Source: Actinomycetota bacterium (GTDB lineage Bacteria > Actinomycetota > Humimicrobiia > Hakubellales > JAMDDV01). From it: a stretch of 22,550 nt of DNA. Numbering within the stretch: the stretch's first letter is position 1; each line of letters opens with the position of its first letter. The stretch covers positions 1 to 22,550 of the forward strand of contig JAMDDV010000006.1 of assembly GCA_023488455.1 (NCBI GenBank), in the 5' to 3' direction. Positions 1 through 7,436 of the stretch are shown piece after piece. The position numbers and the translations under genes were made by a program. The notes below the pieces were generated by a model. The model was not told the origin of the DNA, did not search any database, and was given only the letters and a program-made list of their open reading frames with translations.

Positions 1-127
1 GGAGTTCCCAACTAACCAGGTCCCTGCTCTTAGCCACCCCTACGCAGCCTCTCCTTGGGGTTGGCGCATCCTTTACGTGCGCTGCGATGAACATAAAGTA
101 GCAGTTCTCATCATCATTCCAGATGAC
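1..127. repeat. Left arm of exact 127-bp terminal inverted repeat
   Basis: Bases 1-127 are the exact reverse complement of 22424-22550; identity stops at base 128 (A versus G in the reverse complement). The repeat is coding, in the same frame of two GH32-like paralogues. The length of exactly 127, a common maximum k-mer of short-read assemblers, suggests that the contig was cut at a shared graph node and that the real repeat continues past the edge. Confidence 0.95.
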
Positions 128-535
128 AAGAGGATCCCGGAAATTCCCGTCTTTTTTGTAATGGACATTATCTGGAAGCAGGATCGGGTTTGATCTATCC
201 TTCTGCCAGCTGATGAGGTCAGAGCTCGTAGCATGGCACATGGTCTCTGGGGGGTATTTGCTATTTTTTAAAGTGTGGCCACAGTAGAAAATATGAAAGA
301 CTCCATCTTTTTCAAGAATGGATCCTGACCAGATTCCATCGCTATCAGGATCTCCGGGTTCTCCAACATCAAGTGCTGCTGGTAACTCATCCCAACTAAT
401 AAGATCTCTTGAAACCGCATGGCGCCACCAAAAGGGTCTGCCCTTCTCTACCCCTATGTAGAAGGCATGATATTCTCCCTCCCAATAAAATGGATTTATG
501 TCACCCATGAATACGCTGATAAGCTTGAAACACAT
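1..535 (-). CDS. GH32-like glycosidase (beta-fructosidase superfamily), 3'-truncated by window edge
   Basis: The 178 readable codons form the N-terminal part of a five-bladed beta-propeller glycosidase of the GH32/GH43/GH68 type. The probable nucleophile is Asp12 in M-G-D-I-N-P-F-Y-W, and the transition-state-stabilising Asp134 lies in an intact N-F-R-D-P motif. Repeated S-R-D-L-x-S-W elements (near residues 42-48 and 170-176) are typical of this superfamily. The acid/base Glu and C-terminal domain lie beyond the edge. The ATG at 535 has GAAAGGAG (541-548) five bases upstream. There is no signal peptide, so it is probably cytoplasmic and acts on imported oligosaccharide. It has its own promoter and a LacI-type operator. 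A paralogue lies at the other end of the window: by hand count 92 of the first 140 residues match, then the DNA is identical. The fold is a confident call; the substrate is unknown. Confidence 0.8.
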   Translation of the reverse strand, partial: MCFKLISVFMGDINPFYWEGEYHAFYIGVEKGRPFWWRHAVSRDLISWDELPAALDVGEPGDPDSDGIWSGSILEKDGVFHIFYCGHTLKNSKYPPETMCHATSSDLISWQKDRSNPILLPDNVHYKKDGNFRDPLVIWNDDENCYFMFIAAHVKDAPTPRRGCVGVAKSRDLVSWEL

Positions 536-581
536 CTTTGCTCCTTTCAGGATGTAATTTATTTTTATTGACACTTAATGA

Positions 582-589
582 AATCGATT
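582..589. promoter_or_regulatory. LacI-type operator, site 1 (AATCGATT core)
   Basis: The palindrome AAATCGATTT (581-590) sits at about the predicted transcription start of the GH32-like gene. In + orientation it reads TGAAATCGATTT, resembling LacI/CcpA-family operators with a central CG. On the minus strand, 13 bases starting at the core (AATCGATTTCATT) are identical to site 2. Confidence 0.6.
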
Positions 590-598
590 TAGTAAATT

Positions 599-627
599 AA
601 TATAAGCAAATTTTAATGAAATTGCAA
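599..627 (-). promoter_or_regulatory. Predicted promoter of the left GH32-like gene
   Basis: Minus strand: -35 TTGCAA (627-622), 17-base spacer, -10 TATATT (604-599). The start point would fall on or next to the AATCGATT operator, as expected for repression. The leader would be about 55 nt. The rest of 605-825 is AT-rich; I saw no gene or convincing terminator there. Confidence 0.5.
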
Positions 628-825
628 TTATTTTGCTTTCAGTAATATTTACTATCTTATAATTCAATAATTTTATAAAATAGTGTCAATTTCATTTTTA
701 ACACCCAAAGTTTGTAATACTTCTTCGTCAACCTATCCCAGTACACTTTTTCTAGGTCACGCCCTACTTGGCTTTTATATAGAGTTATAACTTTTTACAT
801 CAATTTATCTTATCCCATAACATTC

Positions 826-1881
826 CTATTCTTTTAGACTCCCAATACATCTATACATTTCTAGTATATTTTCAAGAGGTGTCCCAACCTGTATGGCATG
901 AGTTGGTCCAATAATCAATCCGCCATCGGGAAATAATTTTTTTCTGAACTCAATTTCCTTACGGACATCCTCTACACTTCCAAAAGGAAGGGTCGACTGA
1001 ACACATACACTTCCGCAAAAACAAAGTTTATCTCCAAAATCTCTCTTCAAACCATCAATTGCCATTCCTGCTGCAGTGACTTGTACCACATCCAATATGT
1101 CAATACCTGTCTCAATAATGTTTGGAATAAGCTTCCTTACACTACCACATGAATGAAGCATTACTTTAGCCCCATAATCATGAACCATATCGGTAACCAG
1201 TTTGTAATAAGGCTTAAAAATCCTTTCATATTTATCAGGGCTAAAAAGTATACCATTTTGTGTTCCAAGATCCTCCCCTAGATGTATAATGTCAATCTTA
1301 CCTTTTGCAGCCTCAAGTATTGCCTTAAAATATTCAAAAAAGTAATTTGCTCTTCTTCTTACAATTTCAAGATAAATCGGATCCTCCAAACCAATATCAA
1401 TTAAAACCTGATAACCTCCCCGGCAGTGTGCAATACCGTTTATGAGGTCCATGCCACAATTTCCTCCAACTACACAATATTCAGAAAAATGTTCACATTG
1501 TTCTTCTATAGTTGAAAAATCATGCCAATCTACCGAAGGCCAGGTAAATTTATCGAGTTCATCAATATCCTCAACCTCCTTAAACGGTTGATATACTGAT
1601 TCGCGGTATTCTCCTGCCCCAAAAGAAATATTTTTATATCTTTCTCCCCAAATACCCTCTACACTGCCATCTCTAAAGCTTTTTAACTCAGGTCCTATAT
1701 ATTTCGGTGCTACAGTTCTGAAGTCATCTCCAACAATTTTAAGGAGTTCCAATTGAGTTTTTACACCAAAGTGCTCCATTATCATCGTATCTATTTCAGG
1801 TTCTCCCGTATGCTTTACTGGCAGCCTATCGTAACCCTTTCGTGCAATGCTGCTTAACACTCTTTCCTTAGAACTAAACAA
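826..1881 (-). CDS. UroD/MtaA-like (uroporphyrinogen decarboxylase superfamily) protein with HxC metal motif
   Basis: This 351-residue protein belongs to the uroporphyrinogen decarboxylase / corrinoid methyltransferase superfamily (TIM barrel). The H-S-C-G motif at 243-246 matches the His-x-Cys zinc motif of MtaA/MtbA-type methyltransferases. A C-x-C-G-S-x-C segment at 287-293, followed by L-P-F-G, could supply the third ligand. The heme-pathway arginine-rich N-terminal motif is absent, so it is unlikely to be HemE. The start is TTG at 1881, supported by AAAGGAG (1891-1897) nine bases upstream. It lies 87 nt downstream of the glycyl radical enzyme on the same strand, probably in one transcript. 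Such homologues are common in bacterial sugar loci, where their role is mostly unknown. No corrinoid protein is encoded nearby, so methyl transfer is only a possibility. Confidence 0.75.
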   Translation of the reverse strand: MFSSKERVLSSIARKGYDRLPVKHTGEPEIDTMIMEHFGVKTQLELLKIVGDDFRTVAPKYIGPELKSFRDGSVEGIWGERYKNISFGAGEYRESVYQPFKEVEDIDELDKFTWPSVDWHDFSTIEEQCEHFSEYCVVGGNCGMDLINGIAHCRGGYQVLIDIGLEDPIYLEIVRRRANYFFEYFKAILEAAKGKIDIIHLGEDLGTQNGILFSPDKYERIFKPYYKLVTDMVHDYGAKVMLHSCGSVRKLIPNIIETGIDILDVVQVTAAGMAIDGLKRDFGDKLCFCGSVCVQSTLPFGSVEDVRKEIEFRKKLFPDGGLIIGPTHAIQVGTPLENILEMYRCIGSLKE

Positions 1882-1968
1882 ACTAATTAACTCCTTTTAT
1901 TTTTTGTCTTACGTTATATACTCTCAAAAATGATCAATAAAAAATATTACTCTTTCTAATAAATAGGC

Positions 1969-4292
1969 TTATTCCTTAAATCTGGTCCTCGCTATGATTT
2001 CCTGTTGAATTGCTTTATCTAATTGAACAAAATGAACTGAATAACCTGTCACTCTGACTACGAGGTCTTCATGCAATTCAGGATTTTTCATGGCATCCTC
2101 CAGAGTCTCAATAGATACAATATTAACAAATACATGCACTCCGCCCTTTATAAAGTAAGTTGAGGCTAAATCAGCTAACAATCTGCCAGGATCATCCTCA
2201 ATCCCAAGGAGTGCAGGATCCATCTCAAACTGAAACACCCCTCCAGCCAACTCATCAAAGCCAAGTTTGCTCATGGAGTTCATGGTTGCAGTTATTCCCT
2301 TTTGGTTTCTTCCTCGCATCGGATTTGCCCCTTGAGCTATAAAGGTCTCCTTCTTCCTACCATCTGGTGTTGCACCAATTAGTTCATGTGCGTAAGGGGA
2401 TCCTGTCCAACTATAAACCGCGAGACGATATCTGCCATCTCTGCAATTTCTCAGATCTCTGAAGGATGCTTATATTGATCTACTATTTTTACTGCAATGC
2501 GATCAACGTAATCGTCATCGTTTCCATACTTTGGAGAATGCAAAAGCATTTGACGAATAACTTCATAACACTCATAGTTGGCATCCAGAGCAGCCTTTAA
2601 TTCATCTAATGTAATCTTTTTTTCTTCAAAAACTAACTTTTTAATTGCAGCTAATGAGTCCGCTACATTTGCAAGTCCCTCCATCTGGACCGTGGTCATA
2701 TTGTACCTAACTCCACAGTTTGTATAATCTCTTCCATTTTCAACACAACCGTGCGTCATTAGTGATGATGTCATCTCAGGACATACTTGGAACTGAAGTC
2801 TATATTGCGCATCAAGCAAATTCTTCAGAGTCCTGGCAGCTTCTCTTAGCTCATAACAAAATAGTTCCCACAGCTCATCGTAACTCCTAATTCCTTCTTC
2901 AAATGCTATCCTTAGCGCATTTTGAAAAGCAATTAAGATATTAACTGATGACATATCATTCAAGTTGTAGTCCTTGCCTGGTATGCAGTACCAATAACAT
3001 CCGCTATACGCCACAGTCCAGGAGTCCTCTTCATCAACACCGTAATGAGCAAAGCTCTTGCGCATTACATCATAATTAACCAGCGCAGGGCTTCCGGTAC
3101 CATGTCTCATAACAACATCACAGGCGTACTTGAAGAAATTCTTATCAATACCTGAGTGCCACATCACACCAAAGTTATTAATGCCACTCACCATATCGTA
3201 TGCCTCTAAGCATATCCAACTTACTTCATTTGTCGCGTCAGTGCCGTCCTTGTTCCTTCCACCAAGCGAATAAAACTGCGAGGACTTCATGAAGAGCTCA
3301 GCTATCAGCTCAACCGCTTCATCATGGGTTATCCTGCCTTCCTCGAGATCTCTTTTATAAAAAGGATATAAATACCAGTCTATATGCCCATAGCCATTGG
3401 ACCCAGCCCACATTCTCTCAACCATGACATAGAAATGAAGCCACTGGACTGCTTCATGAAAAGTAGAGGGTGGCTCGATCGCTATTTTCTCACATATCTG
3501 AGAGATCTTTATGTATCTATTTTTTTGCTCTTCATCATCTTTCTGCTCCGCAAGCACCTTCGCTTTTTCTGAATGCTTCCAAATAAATCCGATAATTGCC
3601 TTACATGTCTTCTCCAAAGCATTCAGGTAAACAATCTCGTTCTTTTTGTCCTTTTTCTGAAACTTTTCACAGCTATTTTTAATATTATCTAATACACCCT
3701 TCCACCCAATGGTAAGACCAATACTGACGTCAGCACATGTATGGGCAAAAATCGCTCCATCGGAGCCGTGTTCATTTGCTTCTTTTCTGAGCCATGTAAG
3801 CTCAATTTGATTTGGATACCTAAGTGGTCTAAGCGAAAAAAGAGACCAGTGGAATTCACCGACTATATTTTCATATGGGTATATCTCAGCCGGGGAATAT
3901 TCAAGCAAAGCCTCATAATCATCAGCAAAACTATATGGATCCAAGATGTTTTGCTTTCCTAATGAAGGTATCCTACCCTTATAAGTAGGATCAATAAGGT
4001 TCTGGTTATAATCAAAATCAAGGCTCAGTTCATCCACATCATCCGGTAATACTCGGACAGCGGAGTCCTGGTCTCCCGCTGCCACCATTCTTTCACCCTT
4101 TGTGATTCCTTCACCAAAACCCACTCCTGTAGCGTGACCATATCGCATGCCCTTTACATCAGACCAGACAACACGAAGTTTTTCTTTATCATATCCTGCT
4201 CTTCTATCCATCAACCTTTCTATGTGTTCACTTCTCTTTACCCCAACGGAATAACCCACATTATTTAATTTTGAATTAATCTTCACTGGCAC
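1969..4292 (-). pseudogene. Glycyl radical enzyme (pyruvate formate-lyase superfamily), interrupted by one frameshift
   Basis: Two reading frames together make one protein of about 774 residues, normal for this family. The large part (4292-2451) holds the 10-stranded barrel with the active-site cysteine at Cys432 in Y-S-G-C-Y-W-Y-C. The C-terminal part carries the glycyl radical motif R-V-T-G-Y-S (Gly codon 2044-2046). Between them, TGA ends the first frame at 2451, while homologous sequence (R-N-C-R-D-G-R-Y-R onward) continues at once in another frame: one base is missing or two are extra. GTG at 4292 is possible, but GTG at 4286 fits better with AAAGG (4296-4292). Dehydratase and C-N/C-S lyase members usually have G-C-V-E-P; this one has G-C-Y-W, so the reaction is not predictable. 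No radical-SAM activase is in the window. It may be a pseudogene or an intact gene with a sequencing or assembly error. Confidence 0.8.
2448..2466 (-). other. Frameshift position in the glycyl radical enzyme gene
   Basis: On the minus strand the first frame reads P-S-E-I-stop, while the -1 frame over the same bases reads F-R-D-L-R-N-C-R-D-G and runs on to the glycyl radical domain. No slippery heptamer (X-XXY-YYZ) precedes the stop, so programmed frameshifting is not supported. A one-base deletion is the simplest reading. Confidence 0.75.
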
Positions 4293-4321
4293 CTTTCTTT
4301 ATTTCACAAACCATACCTTAT

Positions 4322-4350
4322 TTTATAATAAATGAAATCGATTGGGTCAA
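4322..4350 (-). promoter_or_regulatory. Predicted promoter of the glycyl radical enzyme-UroD operon
   Basis: Minus strand: -35 TTGACC (4350-4345), 17-base spacer, -10 TATAAA (4327-4322), about 30 nt from the start codon. The LacI-type operator lies inside the spacer. Confidence 0.6.
4336..4343. promoter_or_regulatory. LacI-type operator, site 2 (AATCGATT core)
   Basis: The + strand reads TGAAATCGATTG. The core lies within the 17-base spacer of the glycyl radical operon promoter, a standard position for repression. It shares 13 identical bases (minus strand AATCGATTTCATT) with site 1. Confidence 0.6.
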
Positions 4351-4470
4351 TTATTTCAAACAAGAATCGGCATCTATTTTCCATGGTAACCCTTCACGTC
4401 TCCTTTTTGTCCAATAATCTTCCTATAATCCGTCTATCTTCAATTGCCTAAGCGTCTGCAAGCTCTTGAT

Positions 4471-4498
4471 TTGACTTTATTAAACCCAGCTCTATTGT
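4471..4498 (+). promoter_or_regulatory. Possible promoter of the aldo/keto reductase-aldolase-GntR operon
   Basis: TTGACT (4471-4476), 16-base spacer, TATTGT (4493-4498). The -35 is good and the -10 is weak. It lies 130 nt upstream of the GTG start and just before an inverted repeat that could be an operator. The remainder of the intergenic region 4351-4627 shows no gene. Confidence 0.3.
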
Positions 4499-4521
4499 TA
4501 GGCATCTGACCTCTCTTGATA

Positions 4522-4537
4522 GTGTTTTGTCTAACAC
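4522..4537. promoter_or_regulatory. Inverted repeat, candidate GntR-family operator
   Basis: GTGTT-TTGTCT-AACAC: perfect 5-bp arms around a 6-bp centre, just downstream of the possible promoter of the operon that encodes the GntR-type regulator. GntR regulators often bind short GT...AC palindromes and control their own operon. I found no second copy in the window, so the assignment rests on position only. Confidence 0.3.
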
Positions 4538-4627
4538 CACTATTTTAAATTAGGGGGCACTTGCTTTATTATTTAGCTGTCGCGGAAAGTTAAATGCTTC
4601 CATTGTTTTTAATTAAGGAGCAATGAA

Positions 4628-5497
4628 GTGGAAATTCCAACGAAGAAACTGAAAAACGGATTTGAGATTCCAGTATTTGGGATAGGAACCTCAGGGATAG
4701 GTGAAGATTCTAATCGTGATCCCAATAACGATGATCAAACGGATATTAATTCCATAAGAGCTGCTCTGGATATGGGTATTACCCATATAGATACAGCAGA
4801 GATTTACTCCCATGGACATTCAGAAGAATTGATAGGTCAAGCTATTAAAGAATACAACAGGGAGAAGCTTTTTATTTGCTCAAAGGTCTATCATACGAAC
4901 TTACACTATAATGACTTAATTAGATCAGCTAAAAATAGCTTAAAGAGGTTGGTCACAAATTATTTAGATCTATATTTAATCCACTTGCCTAATAAAGATG
5001 TTCCATTCAAGAGAACAATGTCTGCCATGGACTCTTTAATAGACAATGGTCTGGTCAAGTATATTGGGGTGAGCAATTTTAATGTACAACAAGTAAAAGA
5101 AGTACAATCTTACAGCAAAAACAAAATCGTCGTCGATCAAGTTCAATACAATCTGATTTATAGAGAACCTGAGAGAGTTGGAATATTAGAATACTGTCAG
5201 AAAAATGATGTCATTTTAAGTGCCTGGGCGCCTATCCAAAAAGGCATCCTGACAAATGAGGGAGTAAAAATTTTGGATGACATGTGCGATAAGTATGACA
5301 AAACTCCTGCTCAAATTGCGATCAATTGGCTAATATCCCAAGATAATGTTATCACCTTGGTAAGATGCAGAAATATTGATCATCTCAAGGAAAACCTTGG
5401 CGCGATCGGTTGGACAATACAATTTAGTGATATTGAAAAATTTAGATCTGATTTTCCTTGCCAGAAAGAGACTGGAGAGATATACATGGGTACCTAA
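4628..5497 (+). CDS. Aldo/keto reductase
   Basis: A 289-residue NAD(P)H-dependent oxidoreductase with the complete AKR catalytic tetrad: Asp55 and Tyr60 in H-I-D-T-A-E-I-Y, Lys86 in C-S-K-V, and His119 in Y-L-I-H-L. The N-terminal K-L-x-N-G-x-x-I-P-x-x-G-x-G-T motif is typical of small AKRs. The start is GTG at 4628, with AAGGAG (4615-4620) seven bases upstream; the nearby ATG at 4623 is in another frame and soon stops. It leads an operon with a class II aldolase and a GntR regulator. By context it probably interconverts a sugar aldehyde or ketone and an alcohol in the same pathway; direction and substrate are inferred, not visible. Confidence 0.85.
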   Translation: MEIPTKKLKNGFEIPVFGIGTSGIGEDSNRDPNNDDQTDINSIRAALDMGITHIDTAEIYSHGHSEELIGQAIKEYNREKLFICSKVYHTNLHYNDLIRSAKNSLKRLVTNYLDLYLIHLPNKDVPFKRTMSAMDSLIDNGLVKYIGVSNFNVQQVKEVQSYSKNKIVVDQVQYNLIYREPERVGILEYCQKNDVILSAWAPIQKGILTNEGVKILDDMCDKYDKTPAQIAINWLISQDNVITLVRCRNIDHLKENLGAIGWTIQFSDIEKFRSDFPCQKETGEIYMGT

Positions 5498-5565
5498 ATC
5501 TTGGATAGCCATTGTGAGGATTAACTATAATTTTCAATAATATCATTATTCAATTTGTATAAAGG

Positions 5566-6489
5566 ATGGAAAAATTGGCTAAGTTTGTAAAATGCACAGA
5601 GCTTTATGAAGATGCGTCAAAGAAAAAATATGCCGTAGGGGCATTTAATGTAAGTAACTCGTATATAATGCAGGGTTTAGTCAATGCAGTTAAAATGCAA
5701 AGATCTCCTGTAGTTATGAGCGTATCTGAAAATTTTTTCGATGACATCGGTGATATGGAGGCTTTCATAGTCTATTTGAACTACTCGATTCGTGAACTGG
5801 AAGTTCCCATAGCTCTACATTTGGATCACGGCGGCATACAGAGCAGTTTCGAAAATATAATGAAAGCGGTATCCCTCGGATTTAAAAGTGTAATGTTCGA
5901 TTGTTCTAATTTACAATTTACTGAAAACATAAAGCAGACAAAAAGAGTAGTTGAAGCGTGTCATGCTGCTAGTGTTGATGTTGAGGCCGCACTAGGTGAA
6001 ATGCCCTTTGGTGAAATGGGAGATTTGGGCCAATATAATGACCCTGAAATGGCTAATATTGACTTTACAAAACTCTATACTGATCCTGAAGAAGCCGCAC
6101 AATTTGTGAGTGAAACTGGGGTCGATGCACTTGCTATTTCTGTAGGTACAGTTCACGGTCTACCTAAAAACATAAATACGAAAATTGATTATGACCGGAT
6201 AAATAAAATTAAGGAGAGAATAGATGCATACCTGGTCGTGCATGGGGGGTCAGGACTTTCACCTGAGGACATCTCAAGGATGATAGATGCAGGGATCGTC
6301 AAATTTAATGTCGGAAGCGATATCTATAAAGCAATATGCAACACTCTTATCAAACAGCTCAATGAAAATAACGGTTTGCTATATAGATTTCAAATGCAAA
6401 TTCCGACAGAAGAAGTCATAAGCAGATATATGACATATTTCAGAAGCGCTGGCTGGCCAAAAAATGAAGATATTTGCTTAGCAAAATAG
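5566..6489 (+). CDS. Class II (zinc) ketose-bisphosphate aldolase family protein
   Basis: This 307-residue protein is related to fructose- and tagatose-bisphosphate aldolases (FbaA/GatY/KbaY). The family cleaves ketose phosphates to dihydroxyacetone phosphate plus an aldehyde. Visible residues are H-L-D-H at 85-88 (catalytic Asp87, zinc His88), zinc ligands His197 in V-G-T-V-H-G and His226 in H-G-G-S-G, and the phosphate-binding N-V-G-S-D at 248-252. The usual V-E-A-E-L-G reads V-E-A-A-L-G-E here (139-145), so a conserved acidic residue is shifted or lost; substrate use may differ from the model enzymes. ATG 5566 abuts AAAGG (5561-5565); TTG 5575 would have better spacing and is an alternative start. 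It lies 68 nt after the AKR. It may cleave the product of the FGGY kinase. Confidence 0.85.
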   Translation: MEKLAKFVKCTELYEDASKKKYAVGAFNVSNSYIMQGLVNAVKMQRSPVVMSVSENFFDDIGDMEAFIVYLNYSIRELEVPIALHLDHGGIQSSFENIMKAVSLGFKSVMFDCSNLQFTENIKQTKRVVEACHAASVDVEAALGEMPFGEMGDLGQYNDPEMANIDFTKLYTDPEEAAQFVSETGVDALAISVGTVHGLPKNINTKIDYDRINKIKERIDAYLVVHGGSGLSPEDISRMIDAGIVKFNVGSDIYKAICNTLIKQLNENNGLLYRFQMQIPTEEVISRYMTYFRSAGWPKNEDICLAK

Positions 6490-6578
6490 ATAACTGATAG
6501 AATAATACGACATTTTAACAATATGCTTATCATACATTTGAATTATTTTAGAATTATTGGATTCAGGAGATTGAAGTA

Positions 6579-7370
6579 TTGGAACAAAAATTGAATCAGA
6601 AAGACAAAAATGACAGCGATATTACTTTAGACCACAATAGCTTCGAACCACTCTATCATCAACTCAAGGTCAGGATTAAAGAAAAAATAGAAAGTGGCAT
6701 TTGGGCACCTGGGACACTAATTCCATCAGAAAAGTTTTTAGTCGATACATATAAAGTCAGCCGTCCCACAATAAGACAGGCTCTACAAGATTTAGTAAGA
6801 GAAGGGTTAATATATCGCGAAAGGGGAAAAGGTAGTTTTGTAGCTCAACCCAAGATGAATCAAATTATTGAAGATGTCTATGGTTTCACCCAGAGCATGT
6901 TGTCGCAAGGATTTATTCCTACCTCTATAGTTCTAAAACAGAAATTAATAACTCCGTCCTCTAAGGTAGCTACTTTTCTTAACGTACCTTCATCCGAAAA
7001 GGTAATATTTGTTGAAAGAATACGTATAGCAAATTCCATGCGCGTAATGTTAGACCGTGCATATTTCGCTTATAGGCTTTGTCCTGGTTTAGAATCAATG
7101 GATCTAAGCGAATCTATCTATAAAATATTGAAAGAAAATTTCAATTATATTTTGTCAAAAGCCAGAGAGTCCTTAGAATTAAGCGCTGCAGATAAGTATA
7201 TAGCTCGATATTTAGATATAAGCGAAAAAACTCCTATTTTTTTTAAAGAAAGAATGACCTTTACTTCAGATAATATCCCTATCGAATACAGCAATCAATT
7301 TATTCGTGGTGATAAATGTCGCTTTGTCGTTGAGCTAACACATAAAGTCATCGATATACAGTTTAAATAA
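6579..7370 (+). CDS. GntR-family transcriptional regulator (HutC type, UTRA ligand domain)
   Basis: A 263-residue regulator. Residues about 23-90 form the GntR winged helix: P-L-Y-H-Q-L, I-P-S-E-K, S-R-P-T-I-R-Q-A-L and the wing G-K-G-S-F-V. Residues about 100-255 match a UTRA effector domain, which typically senses a sugar or sugar phosphate. The start is TTG at 6579, with AGGAG (6565-6569) nine bases upstream. It is the last gene after the AKR and aldolase, so it most likely controls this operon and perhaps the kinase and transketolase units. The inverted repeat at 4522-4537 is a candidate target. The AATCGATT sites look like LacI-type operators and are probably not its targets. The gene converges with the FGGY kinase across 66 nt without an obvious terminator. 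Confidence 0.88.
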   Translation: MEQKLNQKDKNDSDITLDHNSFEPLYHQLKVRIKEKIESGIWAPGTLIPSEKFLVDTYKVSRPTIRQALQDLVREGLIYRERGKGSFVAQPKMNQIIEDVYGFTQSMLSQGFIPTSIVLKQKLITPSSKVATFLNVPSSEKVIFVERIRIANSMRVMLDRAYFAYRLCPGLESMDLSESIYKILKENFNYILSKARESLELSAADKYIARYLDISEKTPIFFKERMTFTSDNIPIEYSNQFIRGDKCRFVVELTHKVIDIQFK

Positions 7371-7436
7371 TTTCTATGAAGTAATCGCTTTATCCAATTA
7401 ATATAATCATCGCTCAGTATGCACTATTTTAATAAA

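Noticed and set aside
567..691. Inverted pair ATTGACACT (567-575) / AGTGTCAAT (683-691)
   Set aside because: Nine-base arms over 100 bases apart in AT-rich spacer can arise by chance; no gene or second copy supports an element.
826..1881. Assignment of the UroD-like protein as heme-pathway HemE
   Set aside because: It lacks the HemE N-terminal arginine motif, has an HxC metal motif, and sits in a sugar/glycyl radical context without other heme genes.
2441..2475. Programmed frameshift in the glycyl radical enzyme
   Set aside because: No slippery heptamer, downstream pseudoknot or internal ribosome site is visible at the junction; a one-base deletion or error is simpler.
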